DNA from: Trichinella spiralis | Lineage: Eukaryota; Nematoda; Enoplea; Trichinellida; Trichinellidae | Assembly: GCA_000181795.3 (NCBI GenBank) | Contig: CM012954.1 | Location: 5,288,402-5,352,401 of the forward strand | Length of the DNA stretch: 64,000 nucleotides | Direction of reading: 5' to 3' | Shown: positions 39,117 through 52,439 of the stretch, one piece after another | Layout: each line of letters begins with the position of its first letter | How positions within the stretch are numbered: the first letter of the stretch is position 1 | Notes under the pieces: model-generated | The model's database searches: none | Told to the model about the DNA's origin: nothing | Seen by the model: the letters and a program-made list of their open reading frames with translations, nothing else | Translations under genes and position numbers: made by a program

Positions 39117-41713
39117 CTGTAAATTTCACTTTCACATCAACGTTCATCTTTCGAGTAACTATAATATAAAATTTTTCTTTTTAAATTATTCCATTTCTGG
39201 CAACCATTTCAGCTTAACCTCTCACCAGCTGCCTATTAGCCAGTTAAAGGGAATTGAAAATACACAGGGAAAATAATTATCACGATGGAAACAGGCCCCA
39301 CTAATCGCGAGCAAAAATCAATAAGGGCCATCTGAACAAAATCAGCGTGAAATTAGTGCACAAGCTATTTATTATTAACGAATTTTCAAGTGGGAAAAAT
39401 AAAGCATCATCTTTCGTAAAGAGGGTCAGAGAAAAAAAATTTTCAATTTCAATCAAATACGTGAAAATTAATCAAATACAAAACAGAATCTACACCACGT
39501 CGACGGTCGGAACGAAGTGTGAAAAGGACACACGAATAGTTAGTTCATCGATAAACGACCGCAGCAGCCCGCATTGTAGTACACAAATGCGACCTTGACG
39601 TGTTGGAAGAAAAATTTCCAGAGCTCAACCATGACAACAACACCGTCCCCACATACCATAATAAGCAATTAACCACAGACGACCGTACAGAAACACGCTA
39701 AACACCAAGCAAGCAAATGGCAACCCTCTTATCACCCGAAACAGCCAAACTAGCTGCCAAGGGCAAATAATAGCCGGACAGGTTTTCAAGCAATCTCATA
39801 CATACATACATACATACATGTTCATGACAAAAATAAAAGCCCCACTGATAATTCGATTCAATTAATGATAATAAACAATAATCTATTTCGAATAAAATAA
39901 CCAACAAAACTCACAACTCTTCATATTCGTCTATTAAATGAACACTCATAAATATTGGAATGAAGAAATATTTCAAAAAAAAAAGAACTACAATATTACA
40001 ACTCAACAAAGTGAAAAAGTATTTAAAAGAACATTTCAAAGAAGGAAACAAAAAAAATAATATAATACCAAAAAGTTGAGTATTAATTTCAATACAACAA
40101 ATAACAGAAACTTTTTCATTTGTCATAACAAAGTTGAAATTATTTTTCAACAAACTGAAACAATCGGACGAAAATACAAAAAATACAGTAAATCAATGAA
40201 TAAAAACATAAATATCATTGAAAGAAAAATAATACATTAATAATGTTTGAAATTTCAAACAAACCACTGCCGTTATTGTCAAGAAAAACACTTTCAAGTT
40301 CATTCAAATGCATCTCACAATTGTAGAGCATTGACTTCAAAGTTTAACGGACGACAAAACCTTGATAAAAATTGCACAATACAAATATTATAAAAAAAGC
40401 ATCTTACATTTTGAAAATAATAAATTGAGCAACGTCTTCTTGTTGACCACACCTGTTTGTTTAATCCATTCAGAACAAAAAAATCTACAGTATAAAAATT
40501 ATCAAGGTGAATAGGCGATTCAAATTTTGGTCATCAAACAGTAATTTTGAAATATTCAAATTGATTATTATCTTTGTTAAGATTACAGCAAAAATATCAT
40601 TTGAAATAGCAATATTAATCAATATAAAATATTTTTATTAATTTAAACATTACAGTAAACCTATACCAAGTGAAAAATTTTCTAGGCAAATTAAAGATTT
40701 TCAAGCATAAACAAAAAGTATTGTCATAAATTAAAACAGATAGTTTCATCTAATACCCGATATGCTGCTTGTAAATGTGATGCTGTATCTTGAGGCTACT
40801 GTTCAAAGAAAGCGTAACAAATAAACTGTAACTTAAATTTGTATATTTGTTAATCAATCAGTGAATGATAGTCAATAGCAAAACGAGCAGAATGAACCAA
40901 CTTTCTTTCGTACGAATCTTCGTAGTAAGTAAGCGTGATGCTGACCTGAAGTTTCCTGGTGAATGCATGCAGAGTGAGTTACCAGGAAAATGCGTTGATT
41001 GGTCCGATTTGAATCGATCTGATGACAAGCGTTGCCCCAGTTAATTATTATTTTTTTATTTTTGCAGTCAGCCGTTCACGCGGCTGCTGCTGCTGCTGCT
41101 GCGCGCTCGCTATTCGATGTAAATGCTCGCTGACTGACACATTTCACTGTTGTTCAACATTAAATGCCGAATATTTTTTCTCTTGGCATTTATCAAATTG
41201 AACATGCTCAATTTTGTAAGCTTGGCAATTTAAGCCTTTTAAATACATTCTAAAACTTTTCCTATTATTTGAATGTTTCAAATACGAATTATCCAGTTCA
41301 CCAATTCCCTGTTTGAACGAACAAACAAATATCGGCTTTTGAAAATCTACAGTAATAAGGGAATTCAAGTTTTATCGACAATTTGAAATAAAGTCACAAA
41401 CAAGTATTGTTGCCTGTTGTAGTGGCAACGAGCTCCATGCTTCACTTTCAGCCACGTTGCTTTCTTCGAGCGTTTGGCAAGTTCAAGCAAACAAACTAGA
41501 GCAAAAACAATGTCAATTTGTTTTTGAAAATATTAAAAATCACAAAAAAACAAGCGAATATGTCAATAAAATAAGCACTGTAAATGTAATAATCAAAGAA
41601 AACTTTATAATGCACATGCATAATATGAGCTCTGCCTGTACATATATTACATATGCATGTAAGTTGACATTGAACAGATGAACCGGGAATGCGACAGTCC
41701 CACACGAATGCTG
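39117..41713. other. Spacer between the catenin and KIND-FERM-PDZ genes
   Basis: The part next to the catenin start (39480-39600) is less AT-rich and may hold its promoter or leader. An ATTTACAG acceptor stands 14 nt before the catenin ATG. CATA units lie at 39797-39820 and CTG units at 41083-41102, the latter in a small GC-rich patch (40960-41130). No coding exon was found in 2.6 kb. Confidence 0.5.
41083..41102. repeat. (GCT)n triplet repeat
   Basis: About seven GCT units in a non-coding GC-rich patch. The frames around it are closed by stops. Confidence 0.8.
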
Positions 41714-44700
41714 TCAACTGACAGATTCTACTTCAGCTGTTTCATCCCTACGCACAGTAAGACGAATATTACCAACGGCCAGCTTAAGCCTTTGCACAAC
41801 ATCAGCAGGATTTGTGTCAGTAATCAAATCACCATCGATCTTAAAATAATAAAATTAAAAAAAAATCCCAATTTAGCTGACAATGAATATCAGCAGAATA
41901 GATAGAATAAGCGACAAATTACTTTCCATATGCGATCGCCAACTTGCAAACGACCGTCATTAGCAGCAACGCTCGCAGGCGCAATGGCTCGAATGTAAAT
42001 ACCACTGCCGTGAAGAGGCTTTCCAAGACTCAAACCAAACAACTGCATTTCGGTTTTTTTGAGCACAACTTCCAACTCGACGACATTAGTCAGTTTCTAA
42101 AAACAGATACGTTTGCATGTATGTATGTACGTCGTATATGTGTTGTGTGAGATGGAATGTGATACAAGAAAAAAAAACTACCAAAAAAAATCAGCAATAT
42201 TACCTCTACTTTAGGGTCGGTATTTGGATCGACCGTCGTAGTCGTCGTCGTCGTCGTCTCGTTGAAACTACTACCATTTCCACGAGATCGCCACAGACGC
42301 AAAATGACCGGTGATTGAGCTTCTCGTAAAAGTGCCACAGCATCCGCATGACTCAACCCTTCAGTACTTTTCCCATTTACCTTAACAGAAGAAAAAAAAA
42401 CATTTTTTTTCCTTTTTGACAAATTTCGATCAAATCAGTGGTCGTGAAATCGAACCATGGCAAGTCGATCGCCTGGACGGATATTCGGACAAGACAGTGC
42501 AGGTTCGTCGACTATTCTTTTGATGTAGACTCGTTTCTGGCCTTTACCACCAGCCACTTGAATACCAAGTGTTCCGTTTTGATTTTTCTCCAACACAACC
42601 TCTACCAAATCGGTCTAGAAAAAAATCAAAATGGAAAAAAAATTAATTATTAGCTGATTAATGTCGAAATTTGAATGCAAAGAAATGTTTTTTTTTAAAA
42701 ATATCAAAAATCACCTCATCGTCGTTCCATTTCGAATCATAGGCAATTGAATCAGTCCAATCAATGTCACCAAAGTTGGTTGTTTTCTCTTTTTTCCCAT
42801 CATCAATATCCAACACCGTCGCCGCCTGACAATCGTAAGAGCTGTGCACATCGGCAGATTCTCGTCGACATTGGGACAATTCATGCTTGGACGAAGAAGA
42901 ATCTCTGGAATTGTTCTCGTCCGTATCGCTGTCCGTGTCGCTGTACAGACTGCTGTAAAGACCAGATCGCACTTGTGCTGGTGGAAAGTTCGATTCCATT
43001 GCCGTCAAATCGACGTGTCCATTCAAAGCCGATTCGGTGAGGGTGTGTTCGTCTGACCAGTGGCGCCGACCGTCGGCCGTGTCCAAACGCTGACCAAATC
43101 CCGTCTGCTGCTTGTGGTGGTGCAAGCTCTCGTCGCTGCTGTACAAACAGCGCAGACGTACCACACGCAATTCGACCCTGGCTTCATCAGTGTCACGAAC
43201 CAAATTGACCGCGTCCAATCGACTACGCCCTTCCAAACTGTGCCCGTTGATCGATACCACTTTGTCGCCAATTTTCAAACGATCGTCCAATTCAGCCGGA
43301 CCTCCAACCGTCATCGACCGGATATAAATCCCTTTCAAACCCTGAATTTCACCGTCGACTAGAGTCAAACCGAGACCATAGCGAGGATGTTTGACCAGTG
43401 TTGTCTCGATCAGATCGTATTCAGAATCGACAAACGAAACATTCTTGTCCACGTCGAACTCATTCAAATCACCTACAACAACAACAACAACTGGGGTCTA
43501 TCTCGAAATGTACAAAAAGCAAAAAATAAGCGACAAAATGGTGTGTATTGTTCACTTGAAGAAATGGCACCATTCGGAACAACAGTAGGTGATCCCAATG
43601 AGGCGTTGCAGTCGCCGTCGTCCTGAACAATAGAAATATTATTCTTGTCCAATTTATCAACGGCTTCTTTCTGCGCTTTGGATTTGCGCCTTGGAGCCGA
43701 AGGTCTGGGCAAGGTCGACGACGACATGCCAACATCGACAGCACGTTCATTGTAAGCAGTGCCTGCAAGTAACGCAGCATTAGGCGGCGTTTCCCGTGAA
43801 ATACCCGAATCACCATCTGACACACTTCTGTAAATGAGAGAAAAAAAATAAAAAAAATATACGGTGTAATTTACAAAAAAAATTTTTTTTCAAATGTTGT
43901 CATTTAAGCCTACTTTCTCTGAGATGCGGAAAATTCGTTTGTTCTGGTGTGACTAGTAGAAGATATTTTGCCAGCATCATTCAACTCCGAATCACATGAA
44001 GTCAACAACGTCGATGCCCAAGAACGCATTTTGATGCAAAACCGATGCTGAGATGCAGCAAAATTTACAAAATAGCTGCTTCTAAAAATAATTTTATTTT
44101 GCCCACTGCAAGCATTGATTGGGATTGAAAACCAGTGATGACATGGGAAACGTACTTGCGATAGCTGTCGGTGAAGAATGTCGACTTTTCCAAACTATCC
44201 GCATCGTTTGCTTTACGAGTGACAATGTGAAATTTTTTTCGATCAAATTGAAGTGTCTGAGTCAAATGCCAAGGATGATGACTGACCGGAACGCGAACTC
44301 CACCCTGAAAAAAAAGAATAAAAAGGGACATTATTTGTACATGCATGATGATGAGTTGGTTCGACGTCAGAAATGGTGGAAAACCTGCTCTTCAAATATC
44401 ACCAATCCTCGACTCATAATTCCAATCCACAACGGTACACCAGTATCCGGATCGCCCAAAGGACTGACAGTTAACATCTGTGATGGTTTCGTACGATACA
44501 AGCGATAAAAATGAAAACCATATTCTCGTAAAGTTTGACACTGCTTAAAAAGAAAAAAAATAATATAATAACCACGAAAAGAATAAAATAAAATAAAATG
44601 CTAACTTTCAAGTATTCCATCTCGGCCGTGCAAGGATCCAAGTTGGAATATTTCACGTGCACATCGGCCAGTTTCATGGCAATGGAATTCAAATCCGCAT

Positions 44701-47700
44701 TGTTGAGTAAATTCTGCAAAAGAAAAGTGTGCAAATGCAAAAAAAAAACAGAACAACTAAATTTTCAACTTACACTTGGCAAGTAATGTTTAGGATCAAA
44801 ATATTTGTGTTGCCCATCGGCTGGACGATTGCCAATTTCCGCCTGCAATGCCACGCCCCCTAATTGATACGCCGACTCAGAGTCGCATTTCAATCGTTCT
44901 TCGACAACGTCATGCCGTAGTTGTAAGTAAATGTGATGCATAGTTGGCTGAGTTCTACAAAACATTCAACATGAACATATTGAATCAATGAGAACAAAAA
45001 GACGACAAAAAAACACTGTTCGTCTATCTACTTTACAAAATCCAGCATGACAGGATAAAACTTCAATCTGAGGTACAATGTGAACACAACTCGTGCTTTT
45101 TGATTAGCTTGCACTCGCCATCCAGGCGGTGCAAAATGATAAATCTTTTCTTCGGGTTCCAAAAAATAATGTTCACCATCTAGACAAAAAAAATACGGAT
45201 AAAAAATAAATTGACATATTCAAACAAAAAGAGGAACCTTTCAAATATGTGAGTCCAAAAAAATGGCGTTCCGACAAATTCGTATGCCGGCTAACAACTT
45301 CGAAAATATCCAAAGCAGTGCAATTTGTCTTGCAAGTGACGTCGACACGTCGACCGTTGAGCAAAATGACCAGCACATTTGTATCTCGCACTTTGAAAAA
45401 CAATTTCTTTTGCTAAAATTGAAACAAACAAACAAATAAATAAATAAAACAGCACAAATTGCTCAAAATCAAAAATAAACAAATCAATTAAGCAACGATA
45501 ATCAACAAATAGCAAAGTGGCAAAAATGAAAAATTGATTTACCAAATTTTTAAAATATTCACTAGTGTTAAATAATGAGCGCAACTGTCGACAACACGCG
45601 CAGTGCATTCTTGTTGCACATTGGCAAAATGGAACTGTTTTCCCTGATTAAGTTGTCTTATATATGTATTTCATGGTCAAAATAAGACTGTTGAAAAGTA
45701 TGTGGTAAATACAATTGTGCGTTGATCAGAGTTGGTGCTTCAGCGGTTCCGATGCAAATAAAAATGCAGTTTGTATAATATAAACTGGTCAAGGGCAATA
45801 AACAGAACCACAACAACGGCTTAGACAAACAACTAAGCGCAAAGCTTGAGCACCATCAAAAATTTCGAAACGAAAGATACACAGTACAAAACCAACACTA
45901 TTGCAAATTGCAAAATTTTAAATTTTCACCAACACTGCATACAGTAGCAGTATGCAACAACAACACCTTTGCAATGTTAAGCGAAAAACAAATAAATACA
46001 TAAATAAATTCGGCAAAATCCAACACTGTTCATTTGGAGTAAAATGATGCACGAGCAGTAAAATCTGCCATCTAAATCTAACAGCAGTGCAAAATTAGCA
46101 TAAATTCCACTGCCGACGAAACCAAATTAATTTTACAACGAAATGCCCCTAAAGCTACCAAGCAACAAAATAAATAACATTTTGATTGCAAAAAAAGCTT
46201 ATAATTAAAAACTGTACTGAACAATTTGTAAAAATAAAAAAATGTAAACATCTGAATTACAACCAAAATAAAAAAAATATATAATACTTTTCTAGTTCTA
46301 AACAAAACAAACAATAGCAACGGTGTTTTCATGCGTAAAATAAGCAATAGCAAATGTTAGCATTGTTTGAATAGTGAAATTCGATCTGACTTGCAGAACA
46401 AAAAATGTGACTCAAACTTCAACAAAGTCAGCAAACAAACAAACAAACAAAAAATATATTCTTCTAATATGCACTATTTTAAAAGAAATGTAAATTGAAA
46501 TGAAAAATAACTATACAAATGCATCAATTAATGATCAACAACAAGAACGACATTTATTAGTTATATGAATATTTTTTCTCATAATAATAATGATAATTAT
46601 TTTTTTATAATATAAAATAAGATAAAATATTCGTTTGATTTAAAAATAAATGCCTTGCATTCGTGTGTGTCTCTAAGTCTGTTAACATGTTAATTAACAA
46701 AAAGACAGCAGGTAAATAATAGCCGAGCAGCACCGGCACACCCAAAACCGACCTCAATTAATTTTTCAATTGACCAACTAAAACTAACTAGTCGACTAAA
46801 ATACAAGTTTCTATGCAAAGAATGCAATGGTATATATTATGTATGTATATACATTTGTAATATTTATAACAATCAGCCTGAGGGTGTGGCCAGTGAATTT
46901 GTTGGCAAATGAAAACCACCACGTTGTCACGACGTCATTAATTTACAATTGAATGAGGAATTTGAAAATAAAATTTAAAAAAAAAAACAAATTCATACTG
47001 ACCTCTGAACAAGGAGCTTTCAAACGGATGCTTGGCATTCGACCGTGGTCATCGAACTGCAGGACTGTCATTGCCTGATCAAATTGAAAAAAAAGCATAC
47101 AAATAAAAGCTAAATAAATAAATAAACAAATATTTAAAAAACAAATACGGTAGATTGATTGGAAGCAGAAGAAGCGAGCGTTGTTGAACGTTCCTCAGTG
47201 GAAACCATCATCGGTTGCCGGCTTTTTTGCGAGGCTAACAACGATCTATTGTTTGATATACGTTGCTGTTGTTGTTGTTGTTGTGGCTTTTTCTCTAAAA
47301 AAAGTGAAATTCAACAAATTCGAAAAAAAATCAAATCGATGCAATAAGATCAATCAACTTGATTATGGAAAAGCAAAAAAAAATAGAAAAGTACAAAAAA
47401 GTTCCAACTGTACACAGTGGTCATCGTGGTCTGTCTGCATGGTCATCAGCGGCTAGACCAGTGACCGTGACAAATAGAAGAAGCGATAGTGGTGCATTTT
47501 TAGCCAGCCTGCAAAGCCGACAATAACCGGCACGAGGCCAGTTCAGACGTGCATGCATGGAATTTGTGCCGACCAATAAGGTCAAAGTCAAACGCATCGC
47601 TTCTCCCTAAGCATACACACTTAACTTCCCAATTGAAATCGCTGTTTTATTGTTTAATTTTCATTTAATAAAACAAAATAAAAATTTTAATATTAATACG

Positions 47701-50700
47701 AACATTCTTCAAATAAATTATGACTGACATCACTGCTTGTCGGTCAACTGAACAACGATAACAACACGAACGAATGAATTACATTTACCAGCTAGTCACA
47801 CACAATGAAGAGTAGTCAATGATAATAATTGGCTAGGCTAGGCTGAGCAATTGTAACAACTGACTGCAACAAGCTCGCTCTCATCAGATCAAATAAAAAA
47901 TTTACGACAAATCAAAACACCGACACCAATGCCATCATGTGACATGAACAAGATATTTAAAAAAACACACACCAATTTCCAGCAAACAATAAAAATCATA
48001 AATTTATCAAAAAAACATGAACAAAAAAATGAAAATGTAAAAATGCTGAATAAAAAACATCCCACTATCTATCTGTTGCTACCCACTGATCAAGTGTATG
48101 AAAATATTACCAGAACTTGGGATAAGTAAATTATCCACACTCGTATTACGGTCGACTGACAATGAACACTTACTTACAAAAGAGAGAATGAATGTTCAAT
48201 GACAAATTATTCACAATGTCAACAAGTCAACAAATAAACAAACAAACAACAACAGCTTGTTTGCACAACATTGTTCACGAAGCAAAAAAAAAACAACTAT
48301 TACTACTACAACAACCATATTTCTACCGTGGAAAAACTCTCATTCTACAACATTTGATGACGTTGGGTGAACAGTTTAATGGCCCCTAGCAACAAATGAA
48401 AGAAATCGAATCGGTCTTTTTCAAACTCTGGTTTTTTGTAACACCGCTTCTTCCGTTATGGCAAAAATAAAAATGAAAAAAAAACCATGCCGCACAACAA
48501 TCACCATTTTACACGCCACGTCATCATAATTTGATGAAAAATAAAATTTGCTTTTCCTCATAATTCGATAACTGTATCTTAATAATGAAAAGTATATTTT
48601 TTTTCTTAATTGGATCAACCAAATAAAAAAAACTACACATTCGCGACGGTTATTTTGAAAAAAACAATGATTAGATATTTGGTGATTCAAACTGAACAAA
48701 CAAAATAAAAACAAACAACTCTAACAAAACCTCGCTTAATCATCACCACTGATCGGAGATGTATGTCATAAAGCACAATAGATCTGTATCTAGAAAAATC
48801 CTAGAGAAAAAGAATTATTAATGCTTAAATAGCTCATTTTAAAATTCAACTTTAAAAAGAAAGGACAATACAACCCTCTACGGAAAATAATCTTTGATCA
48901 GATACAACGAAAAACAATTCACATAAATCTCAATGGGAAAAATCTAGTTGCTTTATTTGAATATTAGTTGTTGTATTGAAAAAAATAAATAAAATAAAAT
49001 GTACAAAATATATATATATATACTTACGATAATGCTCTGGCTTTTTAGTTTTACAAGTGGGAGGTGTTTGCCATGTAGTATCTTTGGCACTTCTGATGCT
49101 TCGAAATGAACCACGCACAAATGGATCATTTGTTGACGTCTTGACCGACGCAACCGACTGCGGACAAGCAACAAGCGCTTTCTTTTCTCCTGTGGTCGTT
49201 GGCGCCAGAGGTTCATCTTCTTCTTCTTCCATCACCGAATACAGACGCTTCTTCTCGACAACACTGTCCGAATCACAATGTGTACTGTAGCTTTTGTCAC
49301 CCTGTTGGTCGAAATTTGCATCTTCCAGGGTCGATTGAACCAAAGGCCAGCACAATTCTGAAGAATCGTCCGAAATTTCACCGTCCCAATAATGTTCGTC
49401 GTCTAGAAGAGACGGGGCAGAAAAAGATTTCCCCGTTGAACCTATCGGACGATGCTTTTCAGAATAACTAGCCGAATGGCGACACGACAGCAGCTCGTTC
49501 GACGCTTTCTCACTGAAACAAACCAACCGAACAATTTAGTGGCAATTTCGTTTCCATTTTCTCTCCAACTCACTCTTCTTCCGCTACACGTCCGCTTGAA
49601 TAATATGCAAATAGATTTTCATTGTCCGGAAATTTCACTGGCAATTCATCAATTTCTGAAACATGGAAAAAAATGAACATTATATATTTTTTGAATTTTA
49701 TATTTAGCCTAATCACCTGAAACATAGCGCTTCTTTTTCTCTGTTTGATTGTCAACCGTTGGATACTGTTCAACATTGGCAACAGTTGCACAACATGTAC
49801 AGCCACGAAGTACGCTTTCACAGTGCCATGATTCGAATCCCCTTTCGAAATCAACGTCCAGGTGATACGTTGAATCCGACTGTTGTTGTTCACCGACTTC
49901 CGATTCTGCAGTAAAATAGCCAACCGTTGATTCAGGAACATAACCATCATCTTCTTCGTCTACTTTGCATAATTCATCAGTGTACAAATTGCAATCGCTT
50001 TTCACCACTTCTTCTTCAGCAGCACATATCAATTGTTCACCAGACTGCAAAGTAGAGTCCGGTAAACTATTCTACAATTAAATTCAATTTGAAATTTCAT
50101 TAAAAATTTGCCAACATATTACCTAAACTTGAATATTTACATAAGAAACAGAGCGATTAAATCAATTTTCCACTAATATTACACCGACAATATATAATAC
50201 CTGCTTGTCAATGAAAAATTACTGTATGATCAAAAAAGCTCACATTTGTTGACGCTTGTTGGAGTAACGTGTGAAAAAGAATTTCAAGAACCGCTTGAGG
50301 TTTAAGGCAAAGAAGCTGAACTTGATTTTCTACAATCTATAATATTTCAAATTCCAGTCTGTACATCAGCAAAATGACGTCAAATGATTTCTCACCTGTT
50401 TACAAGAGGGCAATTCAATGCGACTTTCACATTTTGGTAATTTCATCATGTTTACAACAGAATGCAAAATGGGACTAGAATCAAAGTGAATCTAAAAGAA
50501 TTTTTTTTGAAACATAAAACTCGTGATTAAAATGTTAAAAACAATAAAAACTCACGTTTGGATTCTGAGCCAAAATATCCGCTAAAAGGCATCCAAGCGA
50601 ATACAAATACATCTGAAATAATTTTTCATCGTCGTCACGCTCTGATTCATATTTCACAAGGATGTGTAATTTTAAATAATTACAAATAAAATGACAAATG

Positions 50701-51234
50701 TGACTTGGATTTTTAGCTTTCCGAAAACTAAATTCTTAAAGAAAATAGTTGATGATAAAGCCAAACAGGTCACAACTACATCTACAACAGTTAACAACAA
50801 TCTCAAACGTTTCCATTAATCGTGATTAATTTTTAACATAAAAATGCAAAATCAAACATACTTTGGATAACATAAAGTCGGCTTCAGATCGGCAAGACTG
50901 TTCACATTCTGGGGGAATGTAACAAACCGAATCAGGATGACGAGCAGACGACCGGCAAAATACAATACATCCATCTTCAGTTATGTGCAAATCATCCAAA
51001 GAGAAAGCTTCGAATTTCCCTAAAAATTTGCTTACAAGATTCCAAAAAAAAGGAAAAATTTTAGACGTTAGAGAAAAAAGCAACAAAATTTTCACCTTCT
51101 GAAACTGATGACTGCATCTCTATTGCTTTAATAGATTGTAAAACAAGAGACCATAGTTGAGCTTCATTCAATTCTTCCCGTTTCAGATGTACCAGTTTGG
51201 TCAAGCTGAATCGCAAACCCGTGCCAGCAGTCAT
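41714..51234 (-). CDS. KIND-FERM-triple-PDZ scaffold protein (FRMPD2-like)
   Basis: Such proteins organise the cortex beneath the membrane. Twenty-three exons: 51096-51234, 50862-51019, 50556-50612, 50396-50491, 50244-50336, 49717-50071, 49574-49655, 49028-49512, 47149-47294, 47003-47074, 45238-45412, 45032-45179, 44774-44954, 44606-44713, 44385-44540, 44107-44304, 43914-44047, 43556-43827, 42715-43472, 42456-42614, 42204-42380, 41923-42096, 41714-41839. Total 4,449 nt, one frame, 1,482 residues. KIND domain 1-185 (FSLDDLHITEDGCIVF, YIPPE, YLYSLGCLLADIL); acidic Ser-rich linker with a short polyQ to about 560; FERM about 562-927; PDZ1 1040-1126 (YGLGLTLVDG), PDZ2 1272-1358 (GTLGIQVAGG), PDZ3 1388-1472 (LFGLSLGK). 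The stop follows PDZ3 directly, so no tyrosine phosphatase domain as in PTPN13. The weakest border is the 44107 donor (GCA|GTGGGC). Two long introns (45413-47002, 47295-49027) could hold internal promoters. Start: ATG 33 nt after an acceptor. Confidence 0.9.
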
Positions 51235-52439
51235 TTGAATATTTTCAAAATGGAATTTTCATCGTAGCTTCAAAAAATAAAATACGATGCTTAATGGAAA
51301 ATAGCAGAAAAGCAAAACAGCAAGCAAGCAAGCTTGGAACAGTATGCTCACACTGACTAAAGCGAACTAAACTAGCTGTAACAATTCAGAACCGGTAATG
51401 AAATTCTGAACGAGACTGAAATTTCACCGTACCACTATATGATACGAGATAGCTATGTGGAAAGGTAAAACGCATAGTCGACGAGCGCGCAAATGCATTC
51501 TACGCGTACTGCAGGAGCTGGCATTAAACGCTTGTGTAAATAAACTGGTTCAACCATGCATTAAATTTAAAAGCACACTGCACAATGTTACAAGAGTCAA
51601 CAAATATAAACAAAAAGAAAAAGCTCCGATCTACTAACAAAAGAAAAACACGTCAGATTACAAAACTACAGTAAATATAAAGTTTGAATACTTAAAAAAG
51701 AACACTCAAGATGTATCATAATTAGGTAATGGATTTTTAAAAACGGCCTCAATTCAAGTAATAATGATGAACGCTTTTTTGTAATTTTAATTTCTTACTT
51801 TTATCAATCAAAATTATTTATTAATTTATTTAATATACAATCAATTAAGTGAAAAAAGTTCAAATTAGTAATAATTTTGGCACAATTGATAAATGTGTTT
51901 CACATTCATTTGTACATTATTATCGTTGTTTGTTCATTTGAAAAATTTTTTAATGAAATGTGAAATTTTTTACTTTAACAAAACAACTGGATTATAAATG
52001 ATATTTTAAAGTATTTGAAAAAAAACTATATGAAAAATTCAATTGTTAGCTTTACCCAATTACTCAATTACGTCATGGAGTGAAAAAATAAAATAAGTTT
52101 GTACATAATACTTGAAAATAACAATTACTTTCAATTCAGCATATTATATTTGTCAATTCAATATCCTGAGTAGCATTTTGATGATTCATTTACAAGCATA
52201 CTGTCTTTACACGTTTAATGCCTGAGCATTTTTTTAAACTGTATGTTGGATTATTAAGGATAAATTTGTAAAATGTGAACGAAATAATGTTTCAGTTCTT
52301 TTTATTACTATAATTAGTATTTTCTGAAAATGTTTTTTGGAATGTTTTGAATTTTATCAGCAACGCTGTCCACTTTGAAATGCCAAATTGCCTGTAATTT
52401 ACATTGAATTTTAGTCGAGTTGTGCCTTTGATAAGAAAT

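Noticed and set aside
42747-43362. Several plus-strand frames of 70-100 codons
   Set aside because: Antisense shadows of the PDZ1 exon of the KIND-FERM-PDZ gene.
41714-51234. Calling this gene PTPN13
   Set aside because: KIND and FERM fit, but only three PDZ domains are present and the frame stops after PDZ3 with no phosphatase exon in the following 2.6 kb.
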